Part shown: positions 42,525-51,201 of the stretch, piece after piece
Position numbering within the stretch: position 1 is the first letter of the stretch
Layout of the letters: every line of letters begins with the position of its first letter
Source: Lachnospiraceae bacterium YSB2008
GTDB lineage: Bacteria; Bacillota; Clostridia; Lachnospirales; Lachnospiraceae
Direction: 5' to 3'
Assembly (NCBI GenBank): GCA_000687655.1
Contig: JHWR01000015.1
Location: 1 to 64,000, forward strand
Length of the DNA stretch: 64,000 nucleotides
Position numbers and translations under genes: made by a program
The notes under the pieces: generated by a model
Database searches by the model: none
What the model saw: only the letters and a program-made list of their open reading frames with translations
What the model was told of the DNA's origin: nothing

Positions 42525-42725
42525 ATGCAGTACATTTCAAAGCAGGTAGTTTTAAAAGAAAAGTTCATCGGTCATGATGCAAAGAATCTTCATCTTCTCG
42601 ATGACACATTAAATGAGATGGCAGCTCAGGGCTGGACACTCGTTACTATGACTACTACACTTGCTGGTGATAAAGGTATCGGCGGTGGCGACAGAACTGT
42701 ATTTACGCTTGTATTTGGCAGATAA
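42525..42725 (+). CDS. DUF4177 family small protein
   Basis: 66 aa from ATG 42525, after GGGAGGGCATAGTT. The sequence LLDDTLNEMAAQGWTLVTMTTT...GGGDRTVFTLVFGR is typical of DUF4177, a single beta-alpha-beta module. Function unknown. It closes the operon that begins at the Bax-inhibitor gene, followed by a strong terminator. Confidence 0.75.
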   Translation: MQYISKQVVLKEKFIGHDAKNLHLLDDTLNEMAAQGWTLVTMTTTLAGDKGIGGGDRTVFTLVFGR

Positions 42726-42747
42726 ATAAAGTCGCATACTGACATGA

Positions 42748-42800
42748 AATAAGACGGTTCTCATAAGGCATTCGGCCGACGTGGGAGCCGTCTTATTTTG
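42748..42800 (+). terminator. Strong intrinsic terminator
   Basis: AATAAGACGG (42748-42757) pairs with CCGTCTTATT (42788-42797), extended inside by GTTCTC/GGGAGC pairings, then TTG and T-rich bases. Confidence 0.85.
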
Positions 42801-42921
42801 TTCTGTGCTTTATAGTAGTTTATTTACATGTTATAATATGCACGTGTTTGAAAAAATCATGCCCCGGGTGAGGCGAGGATGCATCGCGCAAGGCACGAAG
42901 AATTATGAAAAGGTATCATAT

Positions 42922-43545
42922 ATGAAGAAGTACAGGAATATAATATTTGATGTTGGATGGGTTCTGGCAGATTTCAGATACAGGGCTTATATGAAGGATC
43001 TTGGATTCACACCGGAAGAGGTTGAATTCTTTGTGGACAATGTAGTCATGACTGATTTCTGGAAGGATCTGGACAGAGGTGTAAGAGATCATGCTGAGGC
43101 TCCGGCCTACTTCAAGGAACGCATGCCGGAATATGCCGATAAGATTGATCTTTTCTGGGAGCATATCGAGGATATTGCGTGGCCTTATGATTATTCGGAA
43201 GGCCTGCTCAAGTCCATAAAGGATGCAGGTTATAACATATACATACTGTCAAATTATCCGAAGAGACTGTCTGATATCCACTGGAAGAAATTCACTTTTA
43301 ATCAGTATTCTGACGGAACAGTAATCTCAGGCTATGAGCTTATGGTCAAGCCAGAACCGGAATTCTATGAACTATTGTTTAAGCGATATGATATTGATCC
43401 TGCTGACTCCATTTTCATAGATGACAGACAGGATAATGTCGAGGGCGCGGAAGCCTTCGGTGTGACGGGGATTGTTTTCACCGGACTTGATGATCTTCTG
43501 GTGACATTCCGTGAAATGGGCATTGACATTGATTATGAAAAGTAG
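42922..43545 (+). CDS. HAD-superfamily hydrolase (subfamily IA)
   Basis: 207 aa from ATG 42922; the frame continues left for 47 codons over the terminator and spacer and is not coding. HAD motifs are IIFDVGWVLADF (motif I; the usual DxD has become D-V-G-W, so the second Asp is lacking), ILSNYPKR (motif II Ser), the Lys in MVKPEPEFY (motif III) and FIDDRQDNVEGAEAFG (motif IV). The missing second Asp resembles the epoxide-hydrolase-like and YihX subgroup and makes phosphatase activity less certain. It precedes the cardiolipin synthase by 13 bp. Confidence 0.85.
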   Translation: MKKYRNIIFDVGWVLADFRYRAYMKDLGFTPEEVEFFVDNVVMTDFWKDLDRGVRDHAEAPAYFKERMPEYADKIDLFWEHIEDIAWPYDYSEGLLKSIKDAGYNIYILSNYPKRLSDIHWKKFTFNQYSDGTVISGYELMVKPEPEFYELLFKRYDIDPADSIFIDDRQDNVEGAEAFGVTGIVFTGLDDLLVTFREMGIDIDYEK

Positions 43546-43558
43546 GGTATATTCGTAA

Positions 43559-45133
43559 ATGAAACGCTATAAGAACATAATCTTCAGCCGTATTTATATT
43601 ACGGCCATTTTCATAATATTTCAGATAGTCTGGCTCGTGCTCTATTACCTAAAGCTTGTAGAGATGGCTAAGTATCTGGCGGTGGTTCTTGAGGTAGCGG
43701 CGGTAGTCTTCGCTGTATTCCTTATGAACTCGACACACGAGACTCAGGAGTACAAGGTCGGCTGGATCGCGCTTGTTCTTATTGTGCCTTTTATAGGAGT
43801 ACCGCTTTATCTGTTCTTCGGCGATAAGAAGCAGGGCTATCGTTACAGAAAGAATGCCGAACCTGCAAAGAAAAAGTATAATGCGTATTCCATCCAGGAC
43901 AGCGCTGTAATAGACGAGATGGAAGCCTTTGACAGGAGAGCAGCGGCTACATCACGTTATCTCATGAATGAGATGAATTATCCGGTGTATAAGAATACGG
44001 ATGTAACTTATTACAGCTCCGGAGAAAGCCTTTACAATTCGATGATGTATGCGATAAAGGGTGCGAAACATTTCATATTCCTTGAGTATTTCACTATAGA
44101 AAATGCGGAGATATGGAAGCATATACTGGATGCGCTTGTTGAACGTGCAAAGGCAGGTGTTGAGGTCAGGATTCTGTACGATGACCTGGGATGTGCAGCA
44201 TATCTTCCGATCAATTATGACAAGAAGCTGAGTGATCTGCACGAAAACATCCATTGTCACAGATTCAATATTGTTATTCCGATATTCTCGCTCGTTATGA
44301 ACAACAGAGATCACAGGAAGATGCTTATAGTGGATGGCTATAAGGCATTCACCGGCGGAATAAATCTTTCTGACAGATACGTGAATATCAATTCGCCCTA
44401 CGGACATTGGAAGGATGCCGGAATAAGACTCAAGGGTGAGGCAGTATGGAGCATGACTCTCATGTATCTTACCATGTGGGATACTCTTAATCCGAGAGGC
44501 AGAAGGCTTTATGAATCAAAGGCATTCAAGACCCGCCTTACCGAGAATTATATGCCTCATGCATATCACGGCGGACGTTTCAAGGGTGAAGGCTTTGTAC
44601 AGCCATATGGCGATGAGCCGTATGATGACATTACTCTTTCCGAAAATGCATATCTCGAGATGATAAATCAGGCAGAGAAATACATTTATGTATTTACACC
44701 ATACCTCATCATGAGCGAGGAACTCACGGATGCATTCTGTATAGCTGCCAGAAGAGGCGTGGATGTCAGAATTGTTACACCGGGTATTCCTGACAAGAAA
44801 GTAGTTTACAGACTGACCAGAGCAAGCTACGGACGTCTCTATGAGGCCGGGGTTGATATATACGAATATACGCCCGGATTCATCCATTCAAAATGTATGG
44901 TCAGCGATGATAAGAAGGCTATAGTCGGTACTGTCAATCTTGATTACAGGAGTCTTTTCCTGCATTTTGAGAATGCAGTTTATTTCTCAAACAACAGTGC
45001 AGTTATGGAAGTAAAACGTGATGCCGAAGCCACCTTCAAGGTGAGCAGGAAGATAAAACCGGACGATGTAAGAACTTCACTCATAGGAGGAGTTTTCAAT
45101 TCACTGCTCAGGGTTTTTGCACCACTTATGTAA
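43559..45133 (+). CDS. cls: Cardiolipin synthase
   Basis: 524 aa. Two N-terminal membrane helices (about 10-55) precede two phospholipase-D (HKD) motifs: HRKMLIVDGYKAFTGGINLSDRY (about 258) and HSKCMVSDDKKAIVGTVNLDYRS (about 442). It condenses two phosphatidylglycerols to cardiolipin at the membrane. It follows the HAD gene with a 13-bp gap. Confidence 0.95.
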   Translation: MKRYKNIIFSRIYITAIFIIFQIVWLVLYYLKLVEMAKYLAVVLEVAAVVFAVFLMNSTHETQEYKVGWIALVLIVPFIGVPLYLFFGDKKQGYRYRKNAEPAKKKYNAYSIQDSAVIDEMEAFDRRAAATSRYLMNEMNYPVYKNTDVTYYSSGESLYNSMMYAIKGAKHFIFLEYFTIENAEIWKHILDALVERAKAGVEVRILYDDLGCAAYLPINYDKKLSDLHENIHCHRFNIVIPIFSLVMNNRDHRKMLIVDGYKAFTGGINLSDRYVNINSPYGHWKDAGIRLKGEAVWSMTLMYLTMWDTLNPRGRRLYESKAFKTRLTENYMPHAYHGGRFKGEGFVQPYGDEPYDDITLSENAYLEMINQAEKYIYVFTPYLIMSEELTDAFCIAARRGVDVRIVTPGIPDKKVVYRLTRASYGRLYEAGVDIYEYTPGFIHSKCMVSDDKKAIVGTVNLDYRSLFLHFENAVYFSNNSAVMEVKRDAEATFKVSRKIKPDDVRTSLIGGVFNSLLRVFAPLM

Positions 45134-45139
45134 AAAACA

Positions 45140-45207
45140 ACCAGCTTTCTGCTGGTTGTCTACAGTCTGAATCGCCGTTCTACCTTAAAAGAACGGCGTT
45201 TTTTCTA
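45140..45207 (+). terminator. Double hairpin terminator after cls
   Basis: ACAACCAGC-TTTCT-GCTGGTTGT is followed by CGCCGTTCT-ACCTTAAA-AGAACGGCG and then T6. The second hairpin is the clear Rho-independent terminator. Confidence 0.88.
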
Positions 45208-45223
45208 TTTACTAATCACGAAA

Positions 45224-45235
45224 ATGTGCTATAAT
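45224..45235 (+). promoter_or_regulatory. Extended -10 promoter for the oxidoreductase operon
   Basis: TGTGCTATAAT, an extended -10 (TGCTATAAT) with TATAAT at 45230-45235. No clear -35 is visible. The transcript would begin about 45 bp before the gamma subunit start. Confidence 0.6.
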
Positions 45236-45288
45236 AGTGGATCATAGCGCGGTTTTGACCGAAATTATTAAAAGAAATGGAGTAGATC

Positions 45289-45861
45289 ATGAGGAAGCAT
45301 ATCGAGATCAGATGGCATGGACGTGGCGGACAGGGTGCCAAGACAGCGGCTCTCTTACTTGCTGACGTTGCATGGAGCACAGGCATGTATGTTCAGGGAT
45401 TCCCTGAATACGGACCGGAGCGTATGGGCGCACCTATTACAGCTTACAACCGAATAGGCGATACTGAGATAAGAGCACATTCAAACATTTACTACCCTGA
45501 CTATGTTGTAGTAGTAGATGAAACGCTTCTTCATTCTGTAGATGTTACGAAGGGACTTTCAAAGGATGGCGGTATTCTTATAAATACCGAGAAATCAAAG
45601 GAAGAGATAGTATCACTCCTTAATGGATATGAAGGCAAGGTATATACCATAGATGCAAGAAAGATTTCTATGGAGACTCTCGGAAAATACTTCCCGAATT
45701 CTCCTATGCTTGCAGGTATAGTAAAGGTTGCAAATATCATGGAGAAGGATGAATTCCTGAGCCAGATGGAAGCATCCTACCAGCATAAGTTCGCAAAGAA
45801 GCCTGAGGTTATCGAAGGCAATATGCAGGCTCTCAGAAGAGCTTTCGAGGAGGTGCAGTAA
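45289..45861 (+). CDS. porG: 2-ketoacid:ferredoxin oxidoreductase, gamma subunit
   Basis: 190 aa. RWHGRGGQGAKTAALLLADVAWSTGMYVQGFPEYGPERMGAP is the characteristic gamma-subunit start. It forms a heterotetramer with the next three products and catalyses CoA-dependent oxidative decarboxylation of a 2-keto acid with ferredoxin reduction. Pyruvate is the likely substrate; branched-chain (VOR) or 2-oxoglutarate types cannot be excluded by reading. Its stop codon overlaps the delta start by one base. Confidence 0.9.
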   Translation: MRKHIEIRWHGRGGQGAKTAALLLADVAWSTGMYVQGFPEYGPERMGAPITAYNRIGDTEIRAHSNIYYPDYVVVVDETLLHSVDVTKGLSKDGGILINTEKSKEEIVSLLNGYEGKVYTIDARKISMETLGKYFPNSPMLAGIVKVANIMEKDEFLSQMEASYQHKFAKKPEVIEGNMQALRRAFEEVQ

Positions 45862-46169
45862 TGTCACAGAAATCAGATCTTACAAAGATAAATGAAAAGA
45901 GCCCATATCAGGATATTACTATGGGTAATCAGATATATGGCGGCGGTGGCTCTGCAGAATTCAAGACAGGTGAGTGGCGTACAGAAACTCCTGTGATGAA
46001 CTGGGATAAATGTGTTCACTGCCTTCTCTGTGCACCTTGCTGTCCGGATTCATGCATTCCGGTTGAAGACGGCAAGAGACAGGATTTCGATTATGATCAC
46101 TGCAAGGGCTGTGGTATATGTGCAGCAGTCTGCAGCTTCAAAGCAATAAGTATGAAGGAGGGGCTGTAA
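45861..46169 (+). CDS. porD: 2-ketoacid:ferredoxin oxidoreductase, delta (ferredoxin) subunit
   Basis: 102 aa. Two 4Fe-4S motifs, CVHCLLCAPCCPDSC and CKGCGICAAVC, identify the delta subunit, which passes electrons from the catalytic subunits to ferredoxin. The first motif is C-x2-C-x2-C-x3-C-like with an extra Cys. It overlaps gamma by one base and is followed directly by alpha. Confidence 0.93.
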   Translation: MSQKSDLTKINEKSPYQDITMGNQIYGGGGSAEFKTGEWRTETPVMNWDKCVHCLLCAPCCPDSCIPVEDGKRQDFDYDHCKGCGICAAVCSFKAISMKEGL

Positions 46170-47363
46170 ATGGCAGGCAAAAGAGACAGAATGTCCGGAA
46201 ATGAAGCGGTTGCCCTCGCTATTAAGCAGGTAAACCCTGATGTCATGCCGGCATTTCCTATAACACCATCAACAGAGATACCTCAGATGGTTTCAACATT
46301 CATAGCAAATGGAGAGATAGATACAGAATTCATACCTGTAGAATCAGAGCACAGCTCCATGAGTGCAGCTATAGGTGCTTCAGCAGCAGGTGCGAGAGCT
46401 CTTACTGCAACATCTTCATGCGGACTTGCATTCATGTGGGAGGAACTCTATATAGCAGCATCTGACAGACTTCCTCTGGTACTCTGCCTTGTTAACAGAG
46501 CACTTACCGGACCTATTAATATTAACTGCGACCATTCAGACAGTATGGGAGCAAGGGATTCAGGATGGCTTCAGGTATATGCTGAGACTAACCAGGAAGC
46601 ATATGATAACTTCATCATGGCTTACCTTGTAACAGAGCATCCTGATGTAATGCTTCCTATGATGGTATGTCAGGACGGTTTCATAACAAGCCATGCAGTT
46701 ATGAATATTGAAACTCTTGATACAGATACAGTCAGAGAATTCGTAGGTGACTATAAGCCTGAAAACTTCCTTCTCAATTCAGAGATGCCGATGGCTATAG
46801 GACCTTACGCAAACAGTCCATTTTATATGGAAACAAAGATGAATCAGAGAATCGCCATGAAGAATGCAAAGAAGGTGATTCTTGATGTATGTGAGAAATT
46901 CGAGAAGATTTCCGGAAGAAAGTACGGGCTTTTCGAGGAATATATGCTGGATGATGCTGAATATGCAATAGTCATCATCGGTTCAGCAGCAGGAAATACC
47001 AAGGATGCAGTTGATCTTCTCCGTGAAAAGGGTGAGAAGGTAGGACTTCTTAAACTCCGTGTCTTCAGACCGTTCCCTGGTGAGGAGATAGCTGAGGCTC
47101 TTAAGAATACCAAAGCAGTTGCAATCCTTGACCGTGCAGAGAGCTTCTCCGGTATGGGCGGTCCTGTTGGAACAGAGACAAAGGCTGCTCTTATGGATGC
47201 AGGAGTTACTTCTAAGGTTCTTAATTACTTCTATGGTATAGGCGGACGTGATTACACAGAAGAAGATGCCATGAAGGTATATGATGATCTGAAGAAGTTT
47301 GCTGCAGGTGAAGAAGTTGAGCAGTATCAGTATATAGGACTGAGAAGCAGGGAGGAGAAGTAG
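46170..47363 (+). CDS. porA: 2-ketoacid:ferredoxin oxidoreductase, alpha subunit
   Basis: 397 aa. N-terminal MSGNEAVALAIKQVNPDVMPAFPITPSTEIPQ and the ESEHSSMSAAIGASAAGARALTATSSCGL block are conserved in POR/VOR alpha subunits (pyrimidine-binding side of TPP). It starts right after the delta stop codon with no gap, AAGGAGGGGC lying inside the delta end. Confidence 0.93.
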   Translation: MAGKRDRMSGNEAVALAIKQVNPDVMPAFPITPSTEIPQMVSTFIANGEIDTEFIPVESEHSSMSAAIGASAAGARALTATSSCGLAFMWEELYIAASDRLPLVLCLVNRALTGPININCDHSDSMGARDSGWLQVYAETNQEAYDNFIMAYLVTEHPDVMLPMMVCQDGFITSHAVMNIETLDTDTVREFVGDYKPENFLLNSEMPMAIGPYANSPFYMETKMNQRIAMKNAKKVILDVCEKFEKISGRKYGLFEEYMLDDAEYAIVIIGSAAGNTKDAVDLLREKGEKVGLLKLRVFRPFPGEEIAEALKNTKAVAILDRAESFSGMGGPVGTETKAALMDAGVTSKVLNYFYGIGGRDYTEEDAMKVYDDLKKFAAGEEVEQYQYIGLRSREEK

Positions 47364-47364
47364 G

Positions 47365-48297
47365 ATGGCTTTTAAATTCAAAGAAGTAATGAATAAACCG
47401 GAACGACTTGCTCCGGGACACAGACTCTGTGCAGGCTGCGGTGCTTCTATAGCAGTCAGAACAGTCCTTCGTGCATTAAAGGAAGAGGATCATGCTGTTA
47501 TCGGAAATGCAACTGGATGTCTTGAGGTATCAACCTTCATGTATCCATATACAGCTTACGAAGACAGCTACATACATAATGCATTTGCATGTGCAGGCGC
47601 AACACTCTCAGGTGTTGAGGCAGCGTACAATGCACTTAAGAAGCGCGGTAAGATAGATGATACATATAAGTTCATCACATTTGGTGGTGACGGTGGTACT
47701 TACGATATAGGTATTCAGTCACTTTCAGGTGCAATGGAGCGTAATCATGACCTTGTATATGTATGCTACGATAACGGGGCTTACATGAATACAGGTATCC
47801 AGCGTTCGTCTGCTACACCTATGTATGCAGATACTACTACAACTCCTGTAGGAACAGAGAGTACAGGTAAGATGCAGAATCGTAAGGATCTTGCAAGCAT
47901 AATTGCAGCACATGATATCCCTTACGTTGGTCAGAGTACATTTACAAGTACAATGAAGGACCTTTATGTTAAAGCAGAGAAGGCAATATATACTCCGGGT
48001 GCGGCATTCCTGAATGTAATGGCACCATGCCCAAGAGGTTGGAGATATGATACTCCTAACATCATGGAGATCTGCCGACTTGCAGTTGAGACTTGCTACT
48101 GGCCACTCTTCGAAGTAGTGGAAGGTAAGTGGATACTTAACTATGAGCCTAAGAATAAGCTTCCTATAGAAGACTTCCTTCGCCCACAGGGACGTTTCAA
48201 GCATCTCTTCAAGCCTGAAAATGAAGAGCTTCTTGCTCAGTACCAGGCAGAGGTTGATAGAAGATGGGAAGATCTTCTCTATAAATGTTCAAGATAA
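47365..48297 (+). CDS. porB: 2-ketoacid:ferredoxin oxidoreductase, beta subunit
   Basis: 310 aa. The TPP-binding beta subunit shows APGHRLCAGCGASIAVRTVL and the GDG motif in TFGGDGGTYDIGIQSLSGAMERNHDLVYVCYDNGAYMNTGIQRSS. The stretch after GDG (YDNGAYMNTG) is typical of the pyruvate-type enzyme. The start follows alpha by one base. The operon ends in a strong terminator. Confidence 0.94.
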   Translation: MAFKFKEVMNKPERLAPGHRLCAGCGASIAVRTVLRALKEEDHAVIGNATGCLEVSTFMYPYTAYEDSYIHNAFACAGATLSGVEAAYNALKKRGKIDDTYKFITFGGDGGTYDIGIQSLSGAMERNHDLVYVCYDNGAYMNTGIQRSSATPMYADTTTTPVGTESTGKMQNRKDLASIIAAHDIPYVGQSTFTSTMKDLYVKAEKAIYTPGAAFLNVMAPCPRGWRYDTPNIMEICRLAVETCYWPLFEVVEGKWILNYEPKNKLPIEDFLRPQGRFKHLFKPENEELLAQYQAEVDRRWEDLLYKCSR

Positions 48298-48311
48298 TAA
48301 ATGTATATATG

Positions 48312-48346
48312 ACAGCTCGAATCGAATAGATTCGGGCTGTTTTTTG
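48312..48346 (+). terminator. Terminator of the oxidoreductase operon
   Basis: ACAGCTCGAATC (48312-48323), loop GAATA, GATTCGGGCTGT (48329-48340), then T6. Confidence 0.92.
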
Positions 48347-48382
48347 TTGTGTAAAGCTATGTCTTATAAGGTGTTACCGGGC

Positions 48383-48399
48383 TATAGGCAAAAGCTATA
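48383..48399 (+). promoter_or_regulatory. LysR-type box upstream of the metY leader
   Basis: TATAG-GCAAAAG-CTATA, a perfect 5-bp dyad around 7 bp (T-N11-A). It shares 13 of 17 positions with the box at 32505. It is centred about 75 bp before the expected transcript start, a position suited to activation. Confidence 0.6.
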
Positions 48400-48432
48400 A
48401 CTAACGAAAGTTTTTAGGTATGACTACACCTA

Positions 48433-48461
48433 TTGACTTGGTAGGTGAATGATGATATCAT
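48433..48461 (+). promoter_or_regulatory. Promoter of the metY-cysK leader transcript
   Basis: TTGACT (48433-48438), 17 bp, TATCAT (48456-48461). The transcript should start about 48468 and carries the leader peptide and attenuator. Confidence 0.65.
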
Positions 48462-48513
48462 GCACCCATGTTCAGAAGAGATATGAACAAATACAAAAAG
48501 GAGGCAAAAGGAA

Positions 48514-48657
48514 ATGACTACATTTACAGCATTAAAAAAAGAATACATGATGTGTTGTTGTCGAATGCAGAACTCCCGGGCATACCATATGGCTGGGGCG
48601 TTAGGATGCTTACCTACATGCCTCTTAACAGCACGATGTTGCTGTATCACTGATTAG
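48514..48657 (+). CDS. Cysteine-rich leader peptide (candidate attenuator ORF)
   Basis: 47 codons from ATG 48514 with AAGGAGGCAAAAGGAA in front, a strong ribosome site. The peptide has eight Cys in 47 residues: a Cys-Cys-Cys run at codons 14-16 (48553-48561), single Cys at 32 and 36, and a second Cys-Cys-Cys run at 42-44 (48637-48645), three codons before the stop. It lies 132 bp before metY and 10 bp before a terminator. Clustered codons for the pathway's amino acid just before a terminator are the mark of a ribosome-mediated attenuator. A 61-codon open frame in another phase covers the same bases but has no ribosome site. Confidence 0.75.
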   Translation: MTTFTALKKEYMMCCCRMQNSRAYHMAGALGCLPTCLLTARCCCITD

Positions 48658-48664
48658 AAAGCCA

Positions 48665-48701
48665 TGTGCCCGGGAGGAAAATAAAAACTCCCGGGTTTTT
48701 T
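48665..48701 (+). terminator. Attenuator terminator in the metY leader
   Basis: CCCGGGAG (48669-48676) pairs with CTCCCGGG (48688-48695), then T6. Its left arm can pair instead with 48573-48584 (CTCCCGGGCATA) inside the leader peptide ORF, about 12 pairs with one wobble, forming a longer antiterminator. A third option, CGGGTTT/AAACCCG at 48692-48708, would sequester the right arm. Mutually exclusive folds of this kind are expected in an attenuator. Confidence 0.7.
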
Positions 48702-48788
48702 AAACCCGTTAACGATACATTTAAAACACGATCTTCGCAAAAAACATTAAAACAATAAATTAAAATATAGAATAAGGAGAACAAAAAA

Positions 48789-50069
48789 ATGAGCGATTAC
48801 AGATTTGAAACACTTCAGTTACACGTAGGACAGGAACAGGCAGACCCGGCAACAGATTCAAGGGCAGTTCCTATTTATCAGACAACATCTTATGTATTCC
48901 ATAACAGTAAGCATGCAGCAGACAGATTCGGACTTGCAGATGCAGGTAACATATATGGAAGACTTACAAACTCAACTCAGGATGTTCTTGAGAAGAGAAT
49001 CGCAGCTCTTGAAGGCGGTTCAGCAGCACTTGCACTTGCGTCAGGAGCAGCTGCGATCACATATACAATTGAAGCTCTTGCAGCAAACGGCGGTCACATC
49101 GTAGCTCAGAAGACTATCTACGGTGGAAGCTACAACCTTCTTGCACATACACTTCCACAGTATGGCATTGAAACAACATTCGTAGACGCACATAACCTTG
49201 CAGAAGTTGAGGGTGCGATCAAGGAGAACACAAGAGCTATCTACCTCGAAACACTCGGAAATCCAAACAGTGATATTCCTGATATAGATGCTATTGCTGA
49301 AATAGCACATAAGCACGGACTTCCACTTGTAATAGACAATACATTCGGTACACCTTACCTTATAAGACCTATCGAGCACGGTGCAGATATCGTAGTTCAT
49401 TCAGCTACAAAGTTCATCGGTGGTCACGGAACTACACTCGGTGGTATTATAGTTGAGTCCGGAAAGTTTGACTGGAGCGCAAGCGGAAAGTATCCTAATA
49501 TAGCAGCTCCTAATCCAAGCTATCACGGCGTATCATTCTATGATGTAGTAGGACCTGCAGCATTCGTAACATATATCCGTGCTATACTTCTTCGTGATAC
49601 AGGTGCTACAATATCACCATTCAACGCATTCCTTCTTCTTCAGGGGGTTGAGACACTTTCACTCAGACTTGAGAGACATGCAGAGAATACAAAGAAGGTT
49701 GTAGAATTCCTTTCTAATCATCCAAAGGTTGCAAAGGTTAATCATCCATCACTTGCAGATCATCCTGATCATGCACTTTATGAGAAGTACTTCCCGAATG
49801 GTGGAGCATCTATCTTTACATTTGATATTAAGGGCGGAAAAGATGAAGCTTGGAAGTTTATAGATAACCTTAAGATTTTCTCACTTCTTGCAAATGTAGC
49901 AGACGTGAAGAGCCTTGTTATCCATCCGGCATCTACAACACATTCACAGCTTTCAGAAGAAGAGCTCACTGATCAGGGCATCTTCCAGAGCACTATCAGA
50001 CTTTCTATCGGAACAGAGAATATTGCTGATATCATAGAAGACCTTGAAAATGCATTCAATGCGATATAA
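48789..50069 (+). CDS. metY: O-acetylhomoserine sulfhydrylase (O-acetylhomoserine aminocarboxypropyltransferase)
   Basis: 426 aa. The long insert form of the Cys/Met PLP family: [100 protein letters not shown] (PLP lysine) and the C-terminal [12 protein letters not shown]. It makes homocysteine from O-acetylhomoserine and sulfide. AATAAGGAGAACAAAAAA precedes the ATG. The gene sits behind a leader with a Cys-rich peptide and attenuator, and is followed by cysK. Confidence 0.95.
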   Translation: MSDYRFETLQLHVGQEQADPATDSRAVPIYQTTSYVFHNSKHAADRFGLADAGNIYGRLTNSTQDVLEKRIAALEGGSAALALASGAAAITYTIEALAANGGHIVAQKTIYGGSYNLLAHTLPQYGIETTFVDAHNLAEVEGAIKENTRAIYLETLGNPNSDIPDIDAIAEIAHKHGLPLVIDNTFGTPYLIRPIEHGADIVVHSATKFIGGHGTTLGGIIVESGKFDWSASGKYPNIAAPNPSYHGVSFYDVVGPAAFVTYIRAILLRDTGATISPFNAFLLLQGVETLSLRLERHAENTKKVVEFLSNHPKVAKVNHPSLADHPDHALYEKYFPNGGASIFTFDIKGGKDEAWKFIDNLKIFSLLANVADVKSLVIHPASTTHSQLSEEELTDQGIFQSTIRLSIGTENIADIIEDLENAFNAI

Positions 50070-50106
50070 ACTGAATATAAAAATAAAAAAGAAAGAGGAA
50101 AAAGAC

Positions 50107-51045
50107 ATGGCTAATATTTATAAGGGAACACTCGGGCTTATTGGAAATACTCCGCTTGTTGAAGTAGTTAATATTGAGAAGGAGCTTGGACTTGAAGCTA
50201 CAGTTCTTGTAAAACTTGAGTACTTCAATCCGGCAGGAAGTGTTAAGGATCGTATCGCAAAGGCGATGATCGAGGATGCAGAGGAGAAGGGACTCCTCAA
50301 GGAAGGTTCTGTTATCATCGAGCCTACATCAGGAAATACAGGTATCGGACTTGCTGCCATAGCAGCAGCAAAGGGATATCGTGCAATCCTTACAATGCCT
50401 GAAACGATGAGCGTTGAGAGAAGAAACATTCTCAAGGCTTATGGCGCAGAGATAGTTCTTACAGAAGGCGCAAAGGGTATGAAGGGCGCTATCGCTAAGG
50501 CTGAAGAGCTGGCAAAGGAGATAGAAGGAGCATTCATTCCGGGGCAGTTCATCAACCCTGCAAACCCAGCAATCCATAAGGCTACAACAGGTCCTGAAAT
50601 CTGGAAGGACACAGATGGAAATGTAGATATATTCATAGCAGGTGTAGGTACAGGCGGAACAGTAACAGGAACCGGTGAATACCTTAAGGAGCAGAATCCA
50701 AATGTCAAGGTAGTTGCACTTGAGCCGGCAGATTCTCCTGTTCTTTCAGAAGGTCACGCAGGCGCTCATAAGATTCAGGGTATAGGCGCAGGCTTCGTAC
50801 CTGACGTTCTTAATACAGATGTATTTGACGAAGTATTCAAGGCTCCGAATGAAGCAGCATTCCAGACAGCTAAGCTTCTTGCAAAGAAGGAAGGAATCTC
50901 TGTAGGTATTTCTTCAGGAGCAGCTCTTTACGGAGCTATCGAATACGCAAAGAAGCCTGAGAACAAGGGCAAGGTTATAGTTGCACTTCTTCCGGACAGT
51001 GGAGACAGATATTATTCAACACCACTTTTCGCAAGTGAGAATTAA
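50107..51045 (+). CDS. cysK: Cysteine synthase (O-acetylserine sulfhydrylase)
   Basis: 312 aa from ATG 50107; the frame is open 21 codons further left but overlaps metY's end. CysK signatures are [37 protein letters not shown] with the PLP lysine, [30 protein letters not shown] and ISSGAA. It joins sulfide to O-acetylserine to give cysteine. Downstream of metY at 37 bp, both probably share the attenuated transcript; end-product (Cys) control therefore makes sense. Confidence 0.96.
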   Translation: MANIYKGTLGLIGNTPLVEVVNIEKELGLEATVLVKLEYFNPAGSVKDRIAKAMIEDAEEKGLLKEGSVIIEPTSGNTGIGLAAIAAAKGYRAILTMPETMSVERRNILKAYGAEIVLTEGAKGMKGAIAKAEELAKEIEGAFIPGQFINPANPAIHKATTGPEIWKDTDGNVDIFIAGVGTGGTVTGTGEYLKEQNPNVKVVALEPADSPVLSEGHAGAHKIQGIGAGFVPDVLNTDVFDEVFKAPNEAAFQTAKLLAKKEGISVGISSGAALYGAIEYAKKPENKGKVIVALLPDSGDRYYSTPLFASEN

Positions 51046-51076
51046 TTCCATAGTGCTATCATAATATAAAGAATAT

Positions 51077-51126
51077 AAGACGGGTGTCATCGGCAGTATG
51101 CTGCAGGGATGACATCCGTCTTGTTC
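51077..51126 (+). terminator. Terminator after cysK
   Basis: AAGACGGGTGTCATC (51077-51091) pairs with GATGACATCCGTCTT (51108-51122), then TGTTCT. Confidence 0.88.
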
Positions 51127-51201
51127 TGTTCTGATATTATCACATTCTTTTGTCGCAGATTACCATTTGTGATATACTGTTTTTGTGGGGAGGTAAAGCC
51201 T

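Noticed and set aside
48468-48653. 61-codon open frame in another phase over the metY leader
   Set aside because: No ribosome site at its ATG. The frame at 48514 has a strong one, and its Cys runs make better biological sense.
48300-48788. T-box or SAM riboswitch upstream of metY
   Set aside because: I looked for the T-box sequence (TGGNACCGCG) and for SAM-type core features and found neither; the Cys leader peptide explains the region better.
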